A stretch of DNA of 64,000 nucleotides, from contig NZ_FOLS01000018.1 of the NCBI RefSeq assembly GCF_900112375.1, forward strand, positions 62,001 through 126,000. Direction: 5' to 3'. Below the pieces are notes generated by a model. The model made no database searches, was not told the DNA's origin, and saw only the letters and a program-made list of their open reading frames with translations. This stretch comes from Pseudomonas citronellolis (lineage in GTDB: Bacteria; Pseudomonadota; Gammaproteobacteria; Pseudomonadales; Pseudomonadaceae). This document shows positions 30,676 to 39,165 of the stretch, piece by piece. The position numbers were made by a program, and so were the translations under genes. Each line of letters begins with the position of its first letter. The stretch's first letter is position 1.

Positions 30676-30718
30676 AAAGCTCCTGGAGCGCCCAGTGCTC
30701 CAGGAGCTTTGTCCTTTC
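30676..30718 (+). terminator. Strong terminator downstream of the NYN/PIN-like gene
   Basis: AAAGCTCCTGGAGC (30676-30689) and GCTCCAGGAGCTTT (30697-30710) are exact complements with a 7-base loop, followed by GTCCTTTCTG. It separates the NYN gene from the convergent phosphatase. Confidence 0.85.
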
Positions 30719-30728
30719 TGCGTCTACC

Positions 30729-31565
30729 TCAATCCTGCCCCTTCCACGCCCCCGAAGTCGCCGCGGCGCGGAACTTGGCGCGATTGGCCGGGGTGTCGGC
30801 CGGTTCCGATTCGCCGAAGATCGCTTTCATCCAGTGGCCGTCGGTGGGGTTGGGGAAGAGGATGAAGCGGTCGCCGAACTGGGCGCGGTCCTCGTCGAGC
30901 AGGGCGGCGCGTTGCTTGGCGTCGTCGACGTAGTAGCGGCGTTTGAAGTCGTTGAGGTTGTCGCCCAGCATCAGCAGCACGTCGTAGCGTTCGGCGATGG
31001 CTTTCTGCGCGGGTTCCTTGTTGGAGCTTTCGCGCAGGATGGTGACGTGTTCCTTGTCGGCGAAGGGTACCTTGAGGTTGCGCAGGTTGTTCAGGGCGTA
31101 TTCGTCGGTCCTGTCGCCTTGGTCGCGGCTGGAGACGTAGAAGATTTCCACGCTCCGGGACTTGGCGTAGTCGAGGAAGTCCAGCGCGCCGGGCGTCAGG
31201 GTGGGGCCGTTGGCGGCTACCCAGCGGTCCCAGAGGGCGTCGTCGAAGAAGTCCTTGCCCTGGCTGAGCAGGGCGCCCCAATAGCTGTTGCTGCTGAGGA
31301 TGGTGTCGTCGAGGTCGCTGATGATCGCCGGTGGCCTGGCGCCGGGCTTGCGTTCGGCCAGGGCCTGGTCCAGGCGCAGCTTGGCCAGGTTGAAGCCTTG
31401 GTAGTAGAGGGCGCGGTATTCGGCGGCCGTCTGCCGCCAGGCGACGGCGGCGGTCAGCAGGTTGGGCGAGGAGGTGTCGGTTTTCGCAGTGTCGGCCAGT
31501 GCCAGCTGGAGGGGCGCGGCGAGGACGAGCAGGGCGGCAGCGATTGTCGTTCTTGGATTGGGCAT
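30729..31565 (-). CDS. Secreted HAD-family acid phosphatase (class B/C, e(P4)-like)
   Basis: This 278-residue enzyme has a cleavable signal peptide (about 1-24, LALA-D) and the HAD nucleophile motif DLDDT at Asp84-x-Asp86 (ISDLDDTILSS), with the acidic LGDNLNDF motif near residue 195. The family hydrolyses nucleotides such as NMN in the periplasm. Unlike e(P4), the leader has no lipobox cysteine, so the protein should be soluble. ATG 31565 is preferred because the frame extending to 31781 precedes the signal peptide. Confidence 0.85.
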   Translation of the reverse strand: MPNPRTTIAAALLVLAAPLQLALADTAKTDTSSPNLLTAAVAWRQTAAEYRALYYQGFNLAKLRLDQALAERKPGARPPAIISDLDDTILSSNSYWGALLSQGKDFFDDALWDRWVAANGPTLTPGALDFLDYAKSRSVEIFYVSSRDQGDRTDEYALNNLRNLKVPFADKEHVTILRESSNKEPAQKAIAERYDVLLMLGDNLNDFKRRYYVDDAKQRAALLDEDRAQFGDRFILFPNPTDGHWMKAIFGESEPADTPANRAKFRAAATSGAWKGQD

Positions 31566-31858
31566 GGGTGACGATCCTTGTGGCTTGTGTGCCATGGCGG
31601 CGGGGGTGGAGTTCTCATACCCCAGGCGGGGGCGGGCCTCAATCGGGGCGACGCATATCCGTAAGGAGTTGGCGTGCTTGCAGAAGGATTGGACCCGGCC
31701 GCGGGGGATGGCCTGCATCCTCGTTCCGCCATGGGATTGGCGCTGTGGCCGGGCGATGGCGTGGGTGGGGAATAATGTCAAATTGCCGCCAATCCGCGTA
31801 GGCGCTTTCCTGCCGATCTGCTAGCTTGCTCTATCGGATGCCTGGATCAGGATGATGT

Positions 31859-32908
31859 ATGGGGGCTGTGGTCGGTAAGGGGTTGTCTTTCGCCAGGCGC
31901 ATCTACGTGCCGCGCATGGTCGGGTTGGGCATCGGCTTCTTCTGCGTGGCGGCGGCGCTGGAGCCGTTGCAGCGGCCGGGTTGGGCCTGGGCTCTGCTGG
32001 TGGCCAACGGCTTTCTCTGGCCGCACCTGGCCTACCAGTTGGCGCGCCTGTCGCGGGCGCCGTACCAGGCGGAGCGGCGCAACCTGTTGCTGGATTCGCT
32101 GTTCGGCGGCTTCTGGGCCGGCGCCATGCAGCTCAACCCGCTGCCGAGCGTGACCATCCTGTCGATGATGGCGATGGACAACATCGCCGCCGGCGGCCTG
32201 CGTTTCTTCCTGATGGGCAGCGTGGCGCAACTGCTGGGCGTGCTGCTGGCCTGGCTGTGCTTCGGCATCGCCTTCACCGCCGTGGCCACGCCGCTGCAGG
32301 TGTATGCCTGCCTGCCGATGCTGGTGGTCTACCCGCTGGCGGTGGGCGGCGTGAGCTACAGCCTGGCCAGGCGCCTGTCCGAGCACAAGCAGGCGCTGCG
32401 CGCGGTCAGCCGCACCGACAGCCTCACCGGGCTGCTCAACCACGGTTCCTGGATGGACCAACTGGAGAACGAATTCCAGAAGTGCCGCCAGCAGCACACC
32501 CGGGCCAGCGTGGCGCTGATCGACATCGACCACTTCAAGGGCATCAACGACCGCTTCGGCCATGTGCTGGGCGACATGGTCATCACCGAGCTCAGCCACC
32601 TGCTCACCCACTCGCTGCGTGAAACCGACACCCCGGGGCGCTATGGCGGCGACGAATTCTGCGTGATCCTGCCCGGCACCACCCAGACGCTGGCGATGGA
32701 GATTATGGAGCGCCTGCGCCAGAGCTTCGCGGAAAAGCACTACCAGCTGGCGACGGACCTGTCCGTCGGCCTGAGCATCGGCATAGCCTCCTACAGTCCC
32801 TACCAGGTGGATGCCAGCGCCTGGCTGAGCGATGCGGACAGGGCGCTGTACCAGGCCAAGCGCCTGGGCCGCAACCAGGTGGTGGGGGCCGAGCCTCAGC
32901 CGCAGTAG
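31859..32908 (+). CDS. MASE2-domain diguanylate cyclase
   Basis: This 349-residue enzyme makes c-di-GMP. The N-terminus is a membrane MASE2-type sensor (about 10-170, five or more hydrophobic helices), as in AdrA/DgcC. The C-terminal GGDEF domain (about 180-340) has the intact active site YGGDEFC and an RxxD inhibitory site (RETD) five residues upstream, so it should be active and product-inhibited. Its stop overlaps the convergent small gene by 13 bp. Confidence 0.9.
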   Translation: MGAVVGKGLSFARRIYVPRMVGLGIGFFCVAAALEPLQRPGWAWALLVANGFLWPHLAYQLARLSRAPYQAERRNLLLDSLFGGFWAGAMQLNPLPSVTILSMMAMDNIAAGGLRFFLMGSVAQLLGVLLAWLCFGIAFTAVATPLQVYACLPMLVVYPLAVGGVSYSLARRLSEHKQALRAVSRTDSLTGLLNHGSWMDQLENEFQKCRQQHTRASVALIDIDHFKGINDRFGHVLGDMVITELSHLLTHSLRETDTPGRYGGDEFCVILPGTTQTLAMEIMERLRQSFAEKHYQLATDLSVGLSIGIASYSPYQVDASAWLSDADRALYQAKRLGRNQVVGAEPQPQ

Positions 32909-33267
32909 CCGTCCATCTTCAGCCGGTTCTTCTCGCTGGGGTCGGCCTGGTACTGCTGGCGCCAGAACTGGCAGGGCGCGCTGTTGAAGCGCTGTTCCCG
33001 CTCGCTCTGTTCGAGTTGCCGGCTCTGTTCGGCCTGGGCCTTGCGCTGGTTCTCCAGGTACTGCTGGAACATCGCCGCGTTGGCATCCGGGGTGGGCGCC
33101 GGAGCGCTGGCCGGCGCCGGCGACAGGCCGGCGGGCAACGGCAGGGGCGCGCCGGGCCACAAGCGCAGGAGCAGGACGCAGCTCAGGGCCACGGCGACGA
33201 AGCCCAGCCAGATGCCGGCGGCGATGCCGAGGGCGAGTTTGCAGAGACTGATGCTGGGCGAGGACAT
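32896..33267 (-). CDS. Small single-pass membrane protein, unknown function
   Basis: This 123-residue protein has one N-terminal transmembrane helix (about 10-36), a Pro/Ala-rich stretch (about 40-62), then a Gln/Glu-rich probable coiled coil (about 66-95) and a C-terminus with two Cys (APCQFW, DGYCG). I recognise no family. It converges on the diguanylate cyclase gene with overlapping stops and stands 91 bp upstream of the AhpD-like gene's stop. Confidence 0.7.
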   Translation of the reverse strand: MSSPSISLCKLALGIAAGIWLGFVAVALSCVLLLRLWPGAPLPLPAGLSPAPASAPAPTPDANAAMFQQYLENQRKAQAEQSRQLEQSEREQRFNSAPCQFWRQQYQADPSEKNRLKMDGYCG

Positions 33268-33358
33268 GGCGGCTCATCGTCGGGCGAAAACGCAATGGAT
33301 AACCCAATTCCGCCGCCGGAGAAAGCCTGGGCGCGGCACCCGGCGCCGCGCCTGAACC

Positions 33359-33700
33359 TCAGCCCTGCGGCTGTTCGAAGGCCTCCAGCGCGCGCAGCGA
33401 GTAGACGTAGGCGGCGCCGGCGTTCATGGCGATCGCCGTGGCCAGCGCCTGGGCTACTTCGGCCTCACTGGCGCCGGCCTTGCGCGCGGCCTCGGCGTGC
33501 ACGCCGATGCAGCCGTCGCAGCGGGTGGTGATGGCCACCGCCAGGGAGATCAGCTCGCGGGTCTTGGCGTCCAGCGCGTCGCCATCCGCGGCGGCGGCAT
33601 CCAGCGCCTGGTAGGCGGCGATCATCTTCGGATGTTTCTTACCCAATGAGCCGAAGGCCTTCTTCACCGCGGGAACGTATTCGGACCAGTTGAACAGCAT
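33359..33700 (-). CDS. Carboxymuconolactone decarboxylase/AhpD-family protein
   Basis: This 113-residue protein carries the redox motif Cys61-x-x-Cys64-x3-His68 (CDGCIGVH) of AhpD-like alkylhydroperoxidases. The single CMD domain covers nearly the whole chain. Such proteins use the disulfide to reduce peroxides. AGGAGA lies before the start. There is no ring-cleavage gene nearby, so lactone decarboxylation is unlikely. Confidence 0.88.
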   Translation of the reverse strand: MLFNWSEYVPAVKKAFGSLGKKHPKMIAAYQALDAAAADGDALDAKTRELISLAVAITTRCDGCIGVHAEAARKAGASEAEVAQALATAIAMNAGAAYVYSLRALEAFEQPQG

Positions 33701-33771
33701 GGCGGCATCTCCTTTTCGGGTTGACGGCCATGCAGCTTAGTCCGGGATTCGCCGGTCTGCGGGCGGGGCGC

Positions 33772-34254
33772 TCAGAGCGCCGCGACGATCTCGTAGGCCT
33801 GGCGCGCCGAGCCCAGGCCGACCTCGATCTCGTCGCCGGGGTGGCGGCCGAGCAGGGCGCCGCCCAGCGGCGAGCGCGGGGTGATGACCAGGACCTCGTG
33901 GCCGTCCAGTTCGATCTTCAGGCCGGCGGCGTCTGGACCCAGGAACAGCCTGCGGCGGCGGTCCTCATGGTCTGCCAGTTCGACCAGGGCGCTGGTCTGG
34001 ATGCCCAGCTCGGCGTCGAAGTCGCGCAGCGCCAGGCCCTGGAACGAGGCGAGCGCCTGGCGGATCTCCTCCACCCGGCGCGATTGCCCGGCGGCCAGGT
34101 AGGCCGCTTCCAGGCCGAGGGTGTCGTACTTGTTCTCGGCGATGTTTTCCTCGTGGGTGGCGGCCTCGTGGGCGGTGCGCGCGGCGCGGACGGCGACATC
34201 GAGGTCGGCGTCGAGGCGCTGGAGGATCAACTGGTGGGCGCGTTGCTTGTCCAT
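33772..34254 (-). CDS. GreA/GreB-like protein (RNA polymerase secondary-channel family)
   Basis: This 160-residue protein has a helical N-terminal part (about 1-75, with HEENIAENKYDTLGLEAAYL forming an antiparallel coiled coil) and a C-terminal FKBP-like GreA/B domain (about 85-160) with ITPRSPLGGALLGRHPGDE. It is related to GreA but shorter, and the acidic tip loop is not obviously conserved, so transcript-cleavage stimulation is uncertain. No operon partner. Confidence 0.72.
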   Translation of the reverse strand: MDKQRAHQLILQRLDADLDVAVRAARTAHEAATHEENIAENKYDTLGLEAAYLAAGQSRRVEEIRQALASFQGLALRDFDAELGIQTSALVELADHEDRRRRLFLGPDAAGLKIELDGHEVLVITPRSPLGGALLGRHPGDEIEVGLGSARQAYEIVAAL

Positions 34255-34382
34255 GGTGACGGCTGCCTGGGCATGAAGGGGCCTATCCTAGGGCCTTTAC
34301 CTGGCATCGGCGAATGGTCTTTCAAGTTTTTCCTACGGCAGTCGATAGAACGGCAGAACACCCGGAAAAAGGAACCTCGGGC

Positions 34383-34814
34383 ATGAACCTTTCCCTGACG
34401 CCTTCCAGCCAGGCCTTCGCCGGTCAATTGCGGATAGCTGCCAATGGCGATGGCGGCACGGCGGCCGATGCCACCCAGGACGACGGCGCCGTGACCAGTC
34501 GTGGCGCGAAGTCTGAAAGCCAGGGCGCGGCTGGCGCCGGCGCCGAAAGCGGCGGCAGCTCCAGCGTCGCCGTCGAGCAGTTGCAGAAGCGCCTGCAGCA
34601 GCTGCAGAAGCAGTTGCAACAGGAGCAGCAGGAACTGGCGGCCGCGCAGGAGCGGCAATATTCCTCGGAAAACGAGCGCACCGCGATCATCATGGCCCTG
34701 CAGAGCCGCATCGCCAGCACCAGCGCCGCCATGCAGGCCACGGCGGCGGCGCTGGCCGAAGCGATCCGCAATGGCGGCGGTGGCGCCGGTGCCTTGCTCA
34801 GCACCAGCGCCTGA
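34383..34814 (+). CDS. FlxA-like coiled-coil protein
   Basis: This 143-residue protein has a disordered Gly/Ala/Ser-rich N-terminal half (about 15-65) and a long Gln/Leu-rich coiled coil (about 66-105, with QLQKRLQQLQKQLQQEQQE) followed by an Ala-rich helix. This pattern fits the FlxA-like family, whose role is unclear although E. coli flxA is under flagellar sigma control. AAGGAA precedes ATG 34383; the frame extends to 34314 but the upstream part is AT-rich promoter-like DNA. Confidence 0.7.
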   Translation: MNLSLTPSSQAFAGQLRIAANGDGGTAADATQDDGAVTSRGAKSESQGAAGAGAESGGSSSVAVEQLQKRLQQLQKQLQQEQQELAAAQERQYSSENERTAIIMALQSRIASTSAAMQATAAALAEAIRNGGGGAGALLSTSA

Positions 34815-34820
34815 GGCGCC

Positions 34821-35255
34821 TCAATAGCCGGCCAGGATGTTGACGATCACCCCGGTGGCGATGGCCACCAGCACGTAGTCGCCGTTGACGTACAGCCAGC
34901 GATGGTCGCGCGGCGGCGCATAGAGGTGACGGGCGCGCCAGTCGGTGACCCAGTAGCGGTCGCTGCGGTAGACCGGCTGCACCACCACGCCGCGGCGCCA
35001 TTCGCGATGCGGCACCGGCATGCCGGCCTGCGGGCGGAAGTGCGGGTCGCGGTAGTAGCGCGGATCGGCGTGGCCCGTGCGGCCCTGGTAGTGGCCGCCC
35101 TGGGAGCCTTTCTGCTGTTGGTATTGCTGGTGTTGCTGCGGGCGGTTGTCCGGGCGGTTCGGGCCGTGGTCCGGGCCGGGGCCCTGCTGGGCGAAACTCG
35201 CCAGCGGGCTGCCGAGCATCAGGGCGGCACAGAGCAGGGCGACGGTCTTCTTCAT
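34821..35255 (-). CDS. RcnB-family periplasmic protein
   Basis: This 144-residue secreted protein has a signal peptide (about 1-22, ASFAQQ), a Gln/His/Pro-rich middle (about 25-70) and the RcnB domain at the C-terminus (about 75-144), with a hydrophobic final helix. E. coli RcnB takes part in nickel/cobalt homeostasis. No rcnA or metal regulator is near, so a metal role is only a family hint. AGGAG precedes ATG 35255. Confidence 0.78.
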   Translation of the reverse strand: MKKTVALLCAALMLGSPLASFAQQGPGPDHGPNRPDNRPQQHQQYQQQKGSQGGHYQGRTGHADPRYYRDPHFRPQAGMPVPHREWRRGVVVQPVYRSDRYWVTDWRARHLYAPPRDHRWLYVNGDYVLVAIATGVIVNILAGY

Positions 35256-35489
35256 GGTGTTCTCCTGGCGCGGCCGGCGGTTGCGGCACGCGCTGCTATC
35301 GGTCGATCCCGCCACCGGGCGCAGCCGGTTCGGGTACTTCATGAGACCGTGCGTCCAGGTCAAGAAACGCCAATGTGGAGTAAAGGTCCGGTAAAGAATT
35401 CGTCGCTTTCGTCAGGGCGCTGATACATGGCCGCCCGAACCGCGTCCGGCGCTCTGCCGGAAAAGGGGAAGTGCTTTGTGCGGTTTTCA

Positions 35490-35516
35490 CATTTGATGGT
35501 ATGTTTGCATCAAATG
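35490..35516 (+). promoter_or_regulatory. Palindromic operator of the Xre-RES module
   Basis: CATTTGATG (35490-35498), a 9-base spacer, and CATCAAATG (35508-35516) form a perfect 9-bp inverted repeat ending 17 bp before the antitoxin start. This is the expected autoregulatory site for the Xre-type antitoxin and its toxin complex. Confidence 0.75.
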
Positions 35517-35533
35517 CACGAAAGAGGTACGGC

Positions 35534-35902
35534 ATGAGCGCACTGATCCGGGAAACTCCGTCGGCCGATCTGGTCCTGGCCAAGGCGGTACTGGCGGCCC
35601 GTGAGCAACTGGGCATGACGCAGCAGGAGCTGGCCGCCATCGTCGGCGTCGACCGCAGCGCGGTGAGCCGCTGGAAGAGCGGCGGCCTGCGGGTGGGCAG
35701 CAAGACCGGCGAGCTGGCGCTGCTGCTGGTGCGGGTATACCGCGCGCTCTTCGCCCTGTTCGGCGGCAACCTGGAGGACATGCGCCACTTCCTGCGCACC
35801 CCCAACCGCCACCTGAGCGGTGTGCCGCTGCAGCGGATGGAGCAGGTGCAGGGCCTGGTGCAGGTGGTCGAGTACCTCGACGCCATCCGGGGCAAGATCT
35901 GA
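35534..35902 (+). CDS. Xre-type antitoxin of a RES-Xre toxin-antitoxin system
   Basis: This 122-residue protein has an N-terminal Xre helix-turn-helix (about 15-65, TQQELAAIVGVDRSAVSRWK) and a C-terminal toxin-binding (MbcA/ParS-like, DUF2384) domain (about 70-122). It neutralises the adjacent RES toxin and represses the operon. AAGAGG precedes ATG 35534, just after the palindromic operator. Its stop is directly followed by the toxin ATG with no gap. Confidence 0.88.
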   Translation: MSALIRETPSADLVLAKAVLAAREQLGMTQQELAAIVGVDRSAVSRWKSGGLRVGSKTGELALLLVRVYRALFALFGGNLEDMRHFLRTPNRHLSGVPLQRMEQVQGLVQVVEYLDAIRGKI

Positions 35903-36673
35903 ATGGCCCTCGACGTCGGCGCCGAACTGTGGCGCGAATGCCGGGGCGAGCAGGCCATCGCCCCGCTGCGGGGCAAGCTGGTGCGCCTGGTGGAGAGCCA
36001 GGAGCAGGTCGCGACCCTGCAACTGGTGGATACCCTGGAGGAACAGGCCTTGCTGGAAGAGCTGATCGAGACCAGCAAGCCGCACCTGCCGCCGTCCACC
36101 GAAACCCTGCACTACCTGCTGAAGACGCCGTTCCGCTACCCGCCGCTGCGCTGGGGCTCGCGCTTCGGCCGCCGCCACGAACCCAGCCTGTTCTACGCCG
36201 CGTTGCGCCTGGAGACGGCCATGGCCGAGGCGGCCTATTACCGCTTCGTGCTCTGGGAGGGCATGGCCAGTCCGCCACCCAGTGGGCGCATCCTTTCCGA
36301 GCACGCTTCCTTCGAGGCGCGTTTCCAGGTGCAACGGGGCATACGCCTGCAGGCGCCGCCCTTCGACAGCTATGCCGAGCGCCTGCAGGACCCGCGGGAC
36401 TACCGCCTGACCCAGGCGCTGGGCAGCGCCATGCGCGCTGCCGCGGTGGAGGCCTTCGAATACCGCTCGGCGCGCTGCCCGGAAGGTGGGCTGAATGCCG
36501 CGCTCTTCGTGCATTCGGCCTTCGTCGACAAGCGCCCGCGCAATCTCATGCCCTGGCTGTGCGAGACCACCGCCGACTACGTGGCCTTCAAGCATGCCCA
36601 GGTGCCGGGGGCGCCGCGGCTGTTCCCGCGCACGGGATTCCTGGTCGAGGGCGACCTGCCGCGCCCGGCGTGA
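35903..36673 (+). CDS. RES-domain toxin (NAD-targeting family)
   Basis: This 256-residue protein has a C-terminal RES domain (about 85-245). The Arg (RFGRRHEPSLFYAA), Glu (LRLETAMAEAAYYR) and Ser (AALFVHSAF) that give the fold its name are present. Characterised RES toxins degrade NAD+ or ADP-ribosylate a target such as phosphoribosyl pyrophosphate synthetase. A roughly 80-residue N-terminal region precedes the domain. It starts immediately after the antitoxin stop. Confidence 0.88.
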   Translation: MALDVGAELWRECRGEQAIAPLRGKLVRLVESQEQVATLQLVDTLEEQALLEELIETSKPHLPPSTETLHYLLKTPFRYPPLRWGSRFGRRHEPSLFYAALRLETAMAEAAYYRFVLWEGMASPPPSGRILSEHASFEARFQVQRGIRLQAPPFDSYAERLQDPRDYRLTQALGSAMRAAAVEAFEYRSARCPEGGLNAALFVHSAFVDKRPRNLMPWLCETTADYVAFKHAQVPGAPRLFPRTGFLVEGDLPRPA

Positions 36674-36748
36674 CCGTCCGTCGTCCTGCCCGCGCGGGGT
36701 GGGGCGAACGCGCTAGCTTATTGCGCTGGCCAAGCAACGGAGTGCGCC

Positions 36749-36955
36749 ATGGACATTCGCCTGGAAGCCCATCCCCATGACCGCCGCCAGTGGCGCGTCT
36801 ACCTCAACCAGTACTTCTTCCAGTACCCCGACAAGCCCACCGCGCAACGCATGTACGAGCGCGTGCTGGAGTCGTTGGGCCAGGCCGCGCCTGTTGCCGG
36901 GGCGGGCAGTATTCCTAGCCAGGAACGTCGGCGCAGAGCCCGCGAATGCGTCTGA
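36749..36955 (+). CDS. Small hypothetical protein
   Basis: This 68-residue frame starts MDIRLEAHPHDRRQWRVYLN with GGAG placed upstream, and has codon use like its neighbours. It is basic at the C-terminus (ERRRRARECV). It lies 75 bp after the RES toxin on the same strand. I recognise no family, and it could be a chance frame. Confidence 0.5.
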   Translation: MDIRLEAHPHDRRQWRVYLNQYFFQYPDKPTAQRMYERVLESLGQAAPVAGAGSIPSQERRRRARECV

Positions 36956-37365
36956 TTCTCTGCTGAAGCTTGCCTGAAAATCCCTTCGGATTGCCCTGAA
37001 ATGAGGCGGTCCGCCCCTGTCCGGCGCGGACTTGTGCACAATGTTGGTGGCTGTTGTCAAGCACCGGAAACATTCCTCCGTAAGCGCTTGATTTTTCGTT
37101 GAGCGTTTGTAAATTATTGATTTTTAATGGCTTTATTTATTGGTGAAAAAAGCACCAATCTAAGCGGCAGCCCCAGCGGGCAAGGCGTATAAGACGTTTT
37201 CATCACCTTATCCACGTGGTTATCCACAGCTTCTGTGGATTGTCCCAAGCGCTTGCTTTCCTTCCGCGTTGTCAAGAGCCCTGACGGCAAAAGCCGCACT
37301 GAATTCCTATTCGCGGCTGCTACCATGACGCGAATTTTCCTGCGACCACCCGCCCTGGAGCGCCC
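36956..37365. other. AT-rich gap with DnaA-box-like sites
   Basis: No gene is seen here. The gap contains palindrome TTGTGCACAA (about 37032), an AT-rich stretch (37100-37150), TTATCCACG (37208-37216), consensus DnaA box TTATCCACA (37220-37228), and the inverted repeat ATCCACAG-CTT-CTGTGGAT (37222-37240). Two copies of AAGCGCTTG flank the region. It may be just the rmuC promoter region; dnaA and other origin genes are absent. Confidence 0.45.
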
Positions 37366-38844
37366 ATGCCCGTCGACTTGCCCAACCTGCTGATCGGACT
37401 GCTGGCCGCCACGCTGCCGCTGGGTTGGTTGGCCTGGCACCTGCGCGAGCGCGCGGCGCGGCAGGAGAGCGAACTGGCGCTGTTGCGCGAACGCCTGACC
37501 ACCGCGCAACTGGCCCAGGATGGCCTGGGCGCGCAACTGGAGGCCGAGCGCGAAGCCTTCCAGCGCCTGAGCGGCCGCCACGGCGAGCTGGCCGGCGAGG
37601 CCGCGGCTCTGCGCCGCGAGGTGGACCTGGGCCGCGCCGAGCGCGAGCGCCAGCAGCAGGCCGAGCGCAGTTGGCAGGCCGAGCGCGAGGGCCGCGAGGA
37701 GGAACTGCGCCGGCTGTCCGCCGAACGCGCCGCGCTGGCCGCCGAACTGCGCGAGCAGCAGGAAGGCCACCAGCAGCGCCTGGGCGACCTGCAGGCGGCG
37801 CGGGACGAGCTGCGCGCGCAGTTCGCCGAGCTGGCCGGGAAGATCTTCGAGGAGCGCGAGCAGCGTTTCGCCGAGGCCAGCCAGCAGCGCCTGGGGCAAT
37901 TGCTCGATCCGCTGAAGGAGCGCATCCAGGCCTTCGAGAAACGCGTGGAAGAGAGTTATCAACAGGAAGCCCGCGAGCGCTTCTCCCTGGGCAAGGAACT
38001 GGAGCGCCTGCAGCAGCTCAACCTGCGCCTGGGCGAGGAGGCGACCAACCTGACCCGCGCGCTCAAGGGCCAGAAGACCCAGGGCAACTGGGGCGAGCTG
38101 GTGCTGGAGCGCGTGCTGGAACACGCCGGCCTGGAGAAGGGCCGCGAGTACGAGACCCAGGTGAGCCTGCGCGCCGCCGATGGCGAACGCTTCCAGCCCG
38201 ACGTGCTGATCCGCCTGCCCGGCGACAAGCAGGTGGTGGTGGACGCCAAGGTCAGCCTGACGGCCTACCAGCAGTTCGTCGCCAGTGACGACGAGGTGAT
38301 CCGCCAGCAGGCGCTGAAACAGCACGTGCTGTCCCTGCGCAGCCACGTGAAGGGCCTCTCCGGCAAGGACTACCGGCGCCTGGAGGGCCTGCACAGCCTG
38401 GACTTCGTGCTGCTGTTCATGCCGGTGGAGGCGGCCTTCTCGGTGGCCCTGCAGGCCGAGCCGAACCTGTTCCAGGAGGCCTTCGAGCGCAACATCGTGA
38501 TCGTCAGCCCGACCACCCTGCTGGCCACCCTGCGGGTGATCGACAGCCTCTGGCGCCAGGAGCGGCAGACGCAGAACGCCCGCGAGATCGCCGAGCGCGC
38601 CGGCGCGCTGTACGACAAGTTCGTGCTCTTCGTCCAGGATCTGGACGAGATGGGCTCGCGCCTGCAGCAGTTGGACAAGGCCTACGCGTCGGCGCGCAAC
38701 AAGCTCTGCGAGGGCCGCGGCAACCTGATCAGCCGTGCGGAACAGGTCAAGCTGCTCGGCGCGCGGGCCAGCAAGAGCCTGCCGGGCGATTGGCTGGAGC
38801 GGGCGCTGGGCGACGAGCCGCAGGTTCTGGAAGAGGACAAATAG
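37366..38844 (+). CDS. rmuC: DNA recombination protein RmuC
   Basis: This 492-residue protein has an N-terminal membrane helix (about 5-25), a long coiled coil (about 28-175, dense in Arg/Glu/Ala) and a C-terminal nuclease-like RmuC domain (about 200-430, beginning GNWGELVLERVLEHAGLEKG). RmuC limits inversions at short inverted repeats in E. coli, which is of interest given the many inverted repeats here. GGAG precedes the start. Confidence 0.93.
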   Translation: MPVDLPNLLIGLLAATLPLGWLAWHLRERAARQESELALLRERLTTAQLAQDGLGAQLEAEREAFQRLSGRHGELAGEAAALRREVDLGRAERERQQQAERSWQAEREGREEELRRLSAERAALAAELREQQEGHQQRLGDLQAARDELRAQFAELAGKIFEEREQRFAEASQQRLGQLLDPLKERIQAFEKRVEESYQQEARERFSLGKELERLQQLNLRLGEEATNLTRALKGQKTQGNWGELVLERVLEHAGLEKGREYETQVSLRAADGERFQPDVLIRLPGDKQVVVDAKVSLTAYQQFVASDDEVIRQQALKQHVLSLRSHVKGLSGKDYRRLEGLHSLDFVLLFMPVEAAFSVALQAEPNLFQEAFERNIVIVSPTTLLATLRVIDSLWRQERQTQNAREIAERAGALYDKFVLFVQDLDEMGSRLQQLDKAYASARNKLCEGRGNLISRAEQVKLLGARASKSLPGDWLERALGDEPQVLEEDK

Positions 38845-38856
38845 TCCTACCGCGCC

Positions 38857-38935
38857 GTAGGGCGGATAACCGTTCGCGGTTATCCATCCGCCGTACGATG
38901 CTGCGCTTTTCGTAGGAGCGAGCTTGCTCGCGAAC
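38857..38935. repeat. REP units (types D and A)
   Basis: A type D unit (GTAGGGCGGATAACCGTTCG..., 38857-38892) is followed by a single type A arm (38912-38935). Confidence 0.75.
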
Positions 38936-38966
38936 CCTAGGCTGTGGCGCGAGGATTGAGTCCGCT

Positions 38967-39139
38967 CCCTCTCCCCAGCCCTCGGCTGCGCGCCCCGCCC
39001 TGAAGGGAGAGGGGGCTTGTCCGTGCCGAGAGAAGGTATGGCTCCAGCCGGTAACCCTCGATGTTGCCGGCTAACTCCAGAACACCCAATTCTGCCCAAC
39101 GGTCCCCTCTCCCTTCAGGGAGAGGGTTAGGGAGAGGGT
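38967..39139. repeat. Dispersed intergenic repeat, copy 2 of about 173 bp
   Basis: Second copy of the unit at 587-760, same orientation. The terminal hairpins are nearly identical and the centre has diverged. It ends just beyond the 3' end of the ferritin-like gene. Confidence 0.8.
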
Positions 39140-39165
39140 GCTCTTTCTCTTACCCGGAACTCCCC

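Noticed and set aside
29618-31565. Integrated genomic island at tRNA-Ser
   Set aside because: No integrase and no second copy of the tRNA 3' end were found; the single NYN gene is better described as an accessory insertion of unknown origin.
31462-31824. Plus-strand frame in the gap before the diguanylate cyclase
   Set aside because: Overlaps the phosphatase signal peptide on the other strand, cysteine/glycine-rich, no ribosome site.
37100-37240. Chromosomal origin of replication
   Set aside because: Only two or three DnaA-like boxes and no dnaA, dnaN, rpmH or gidA nearby; reported only as a DnaA-site finding.
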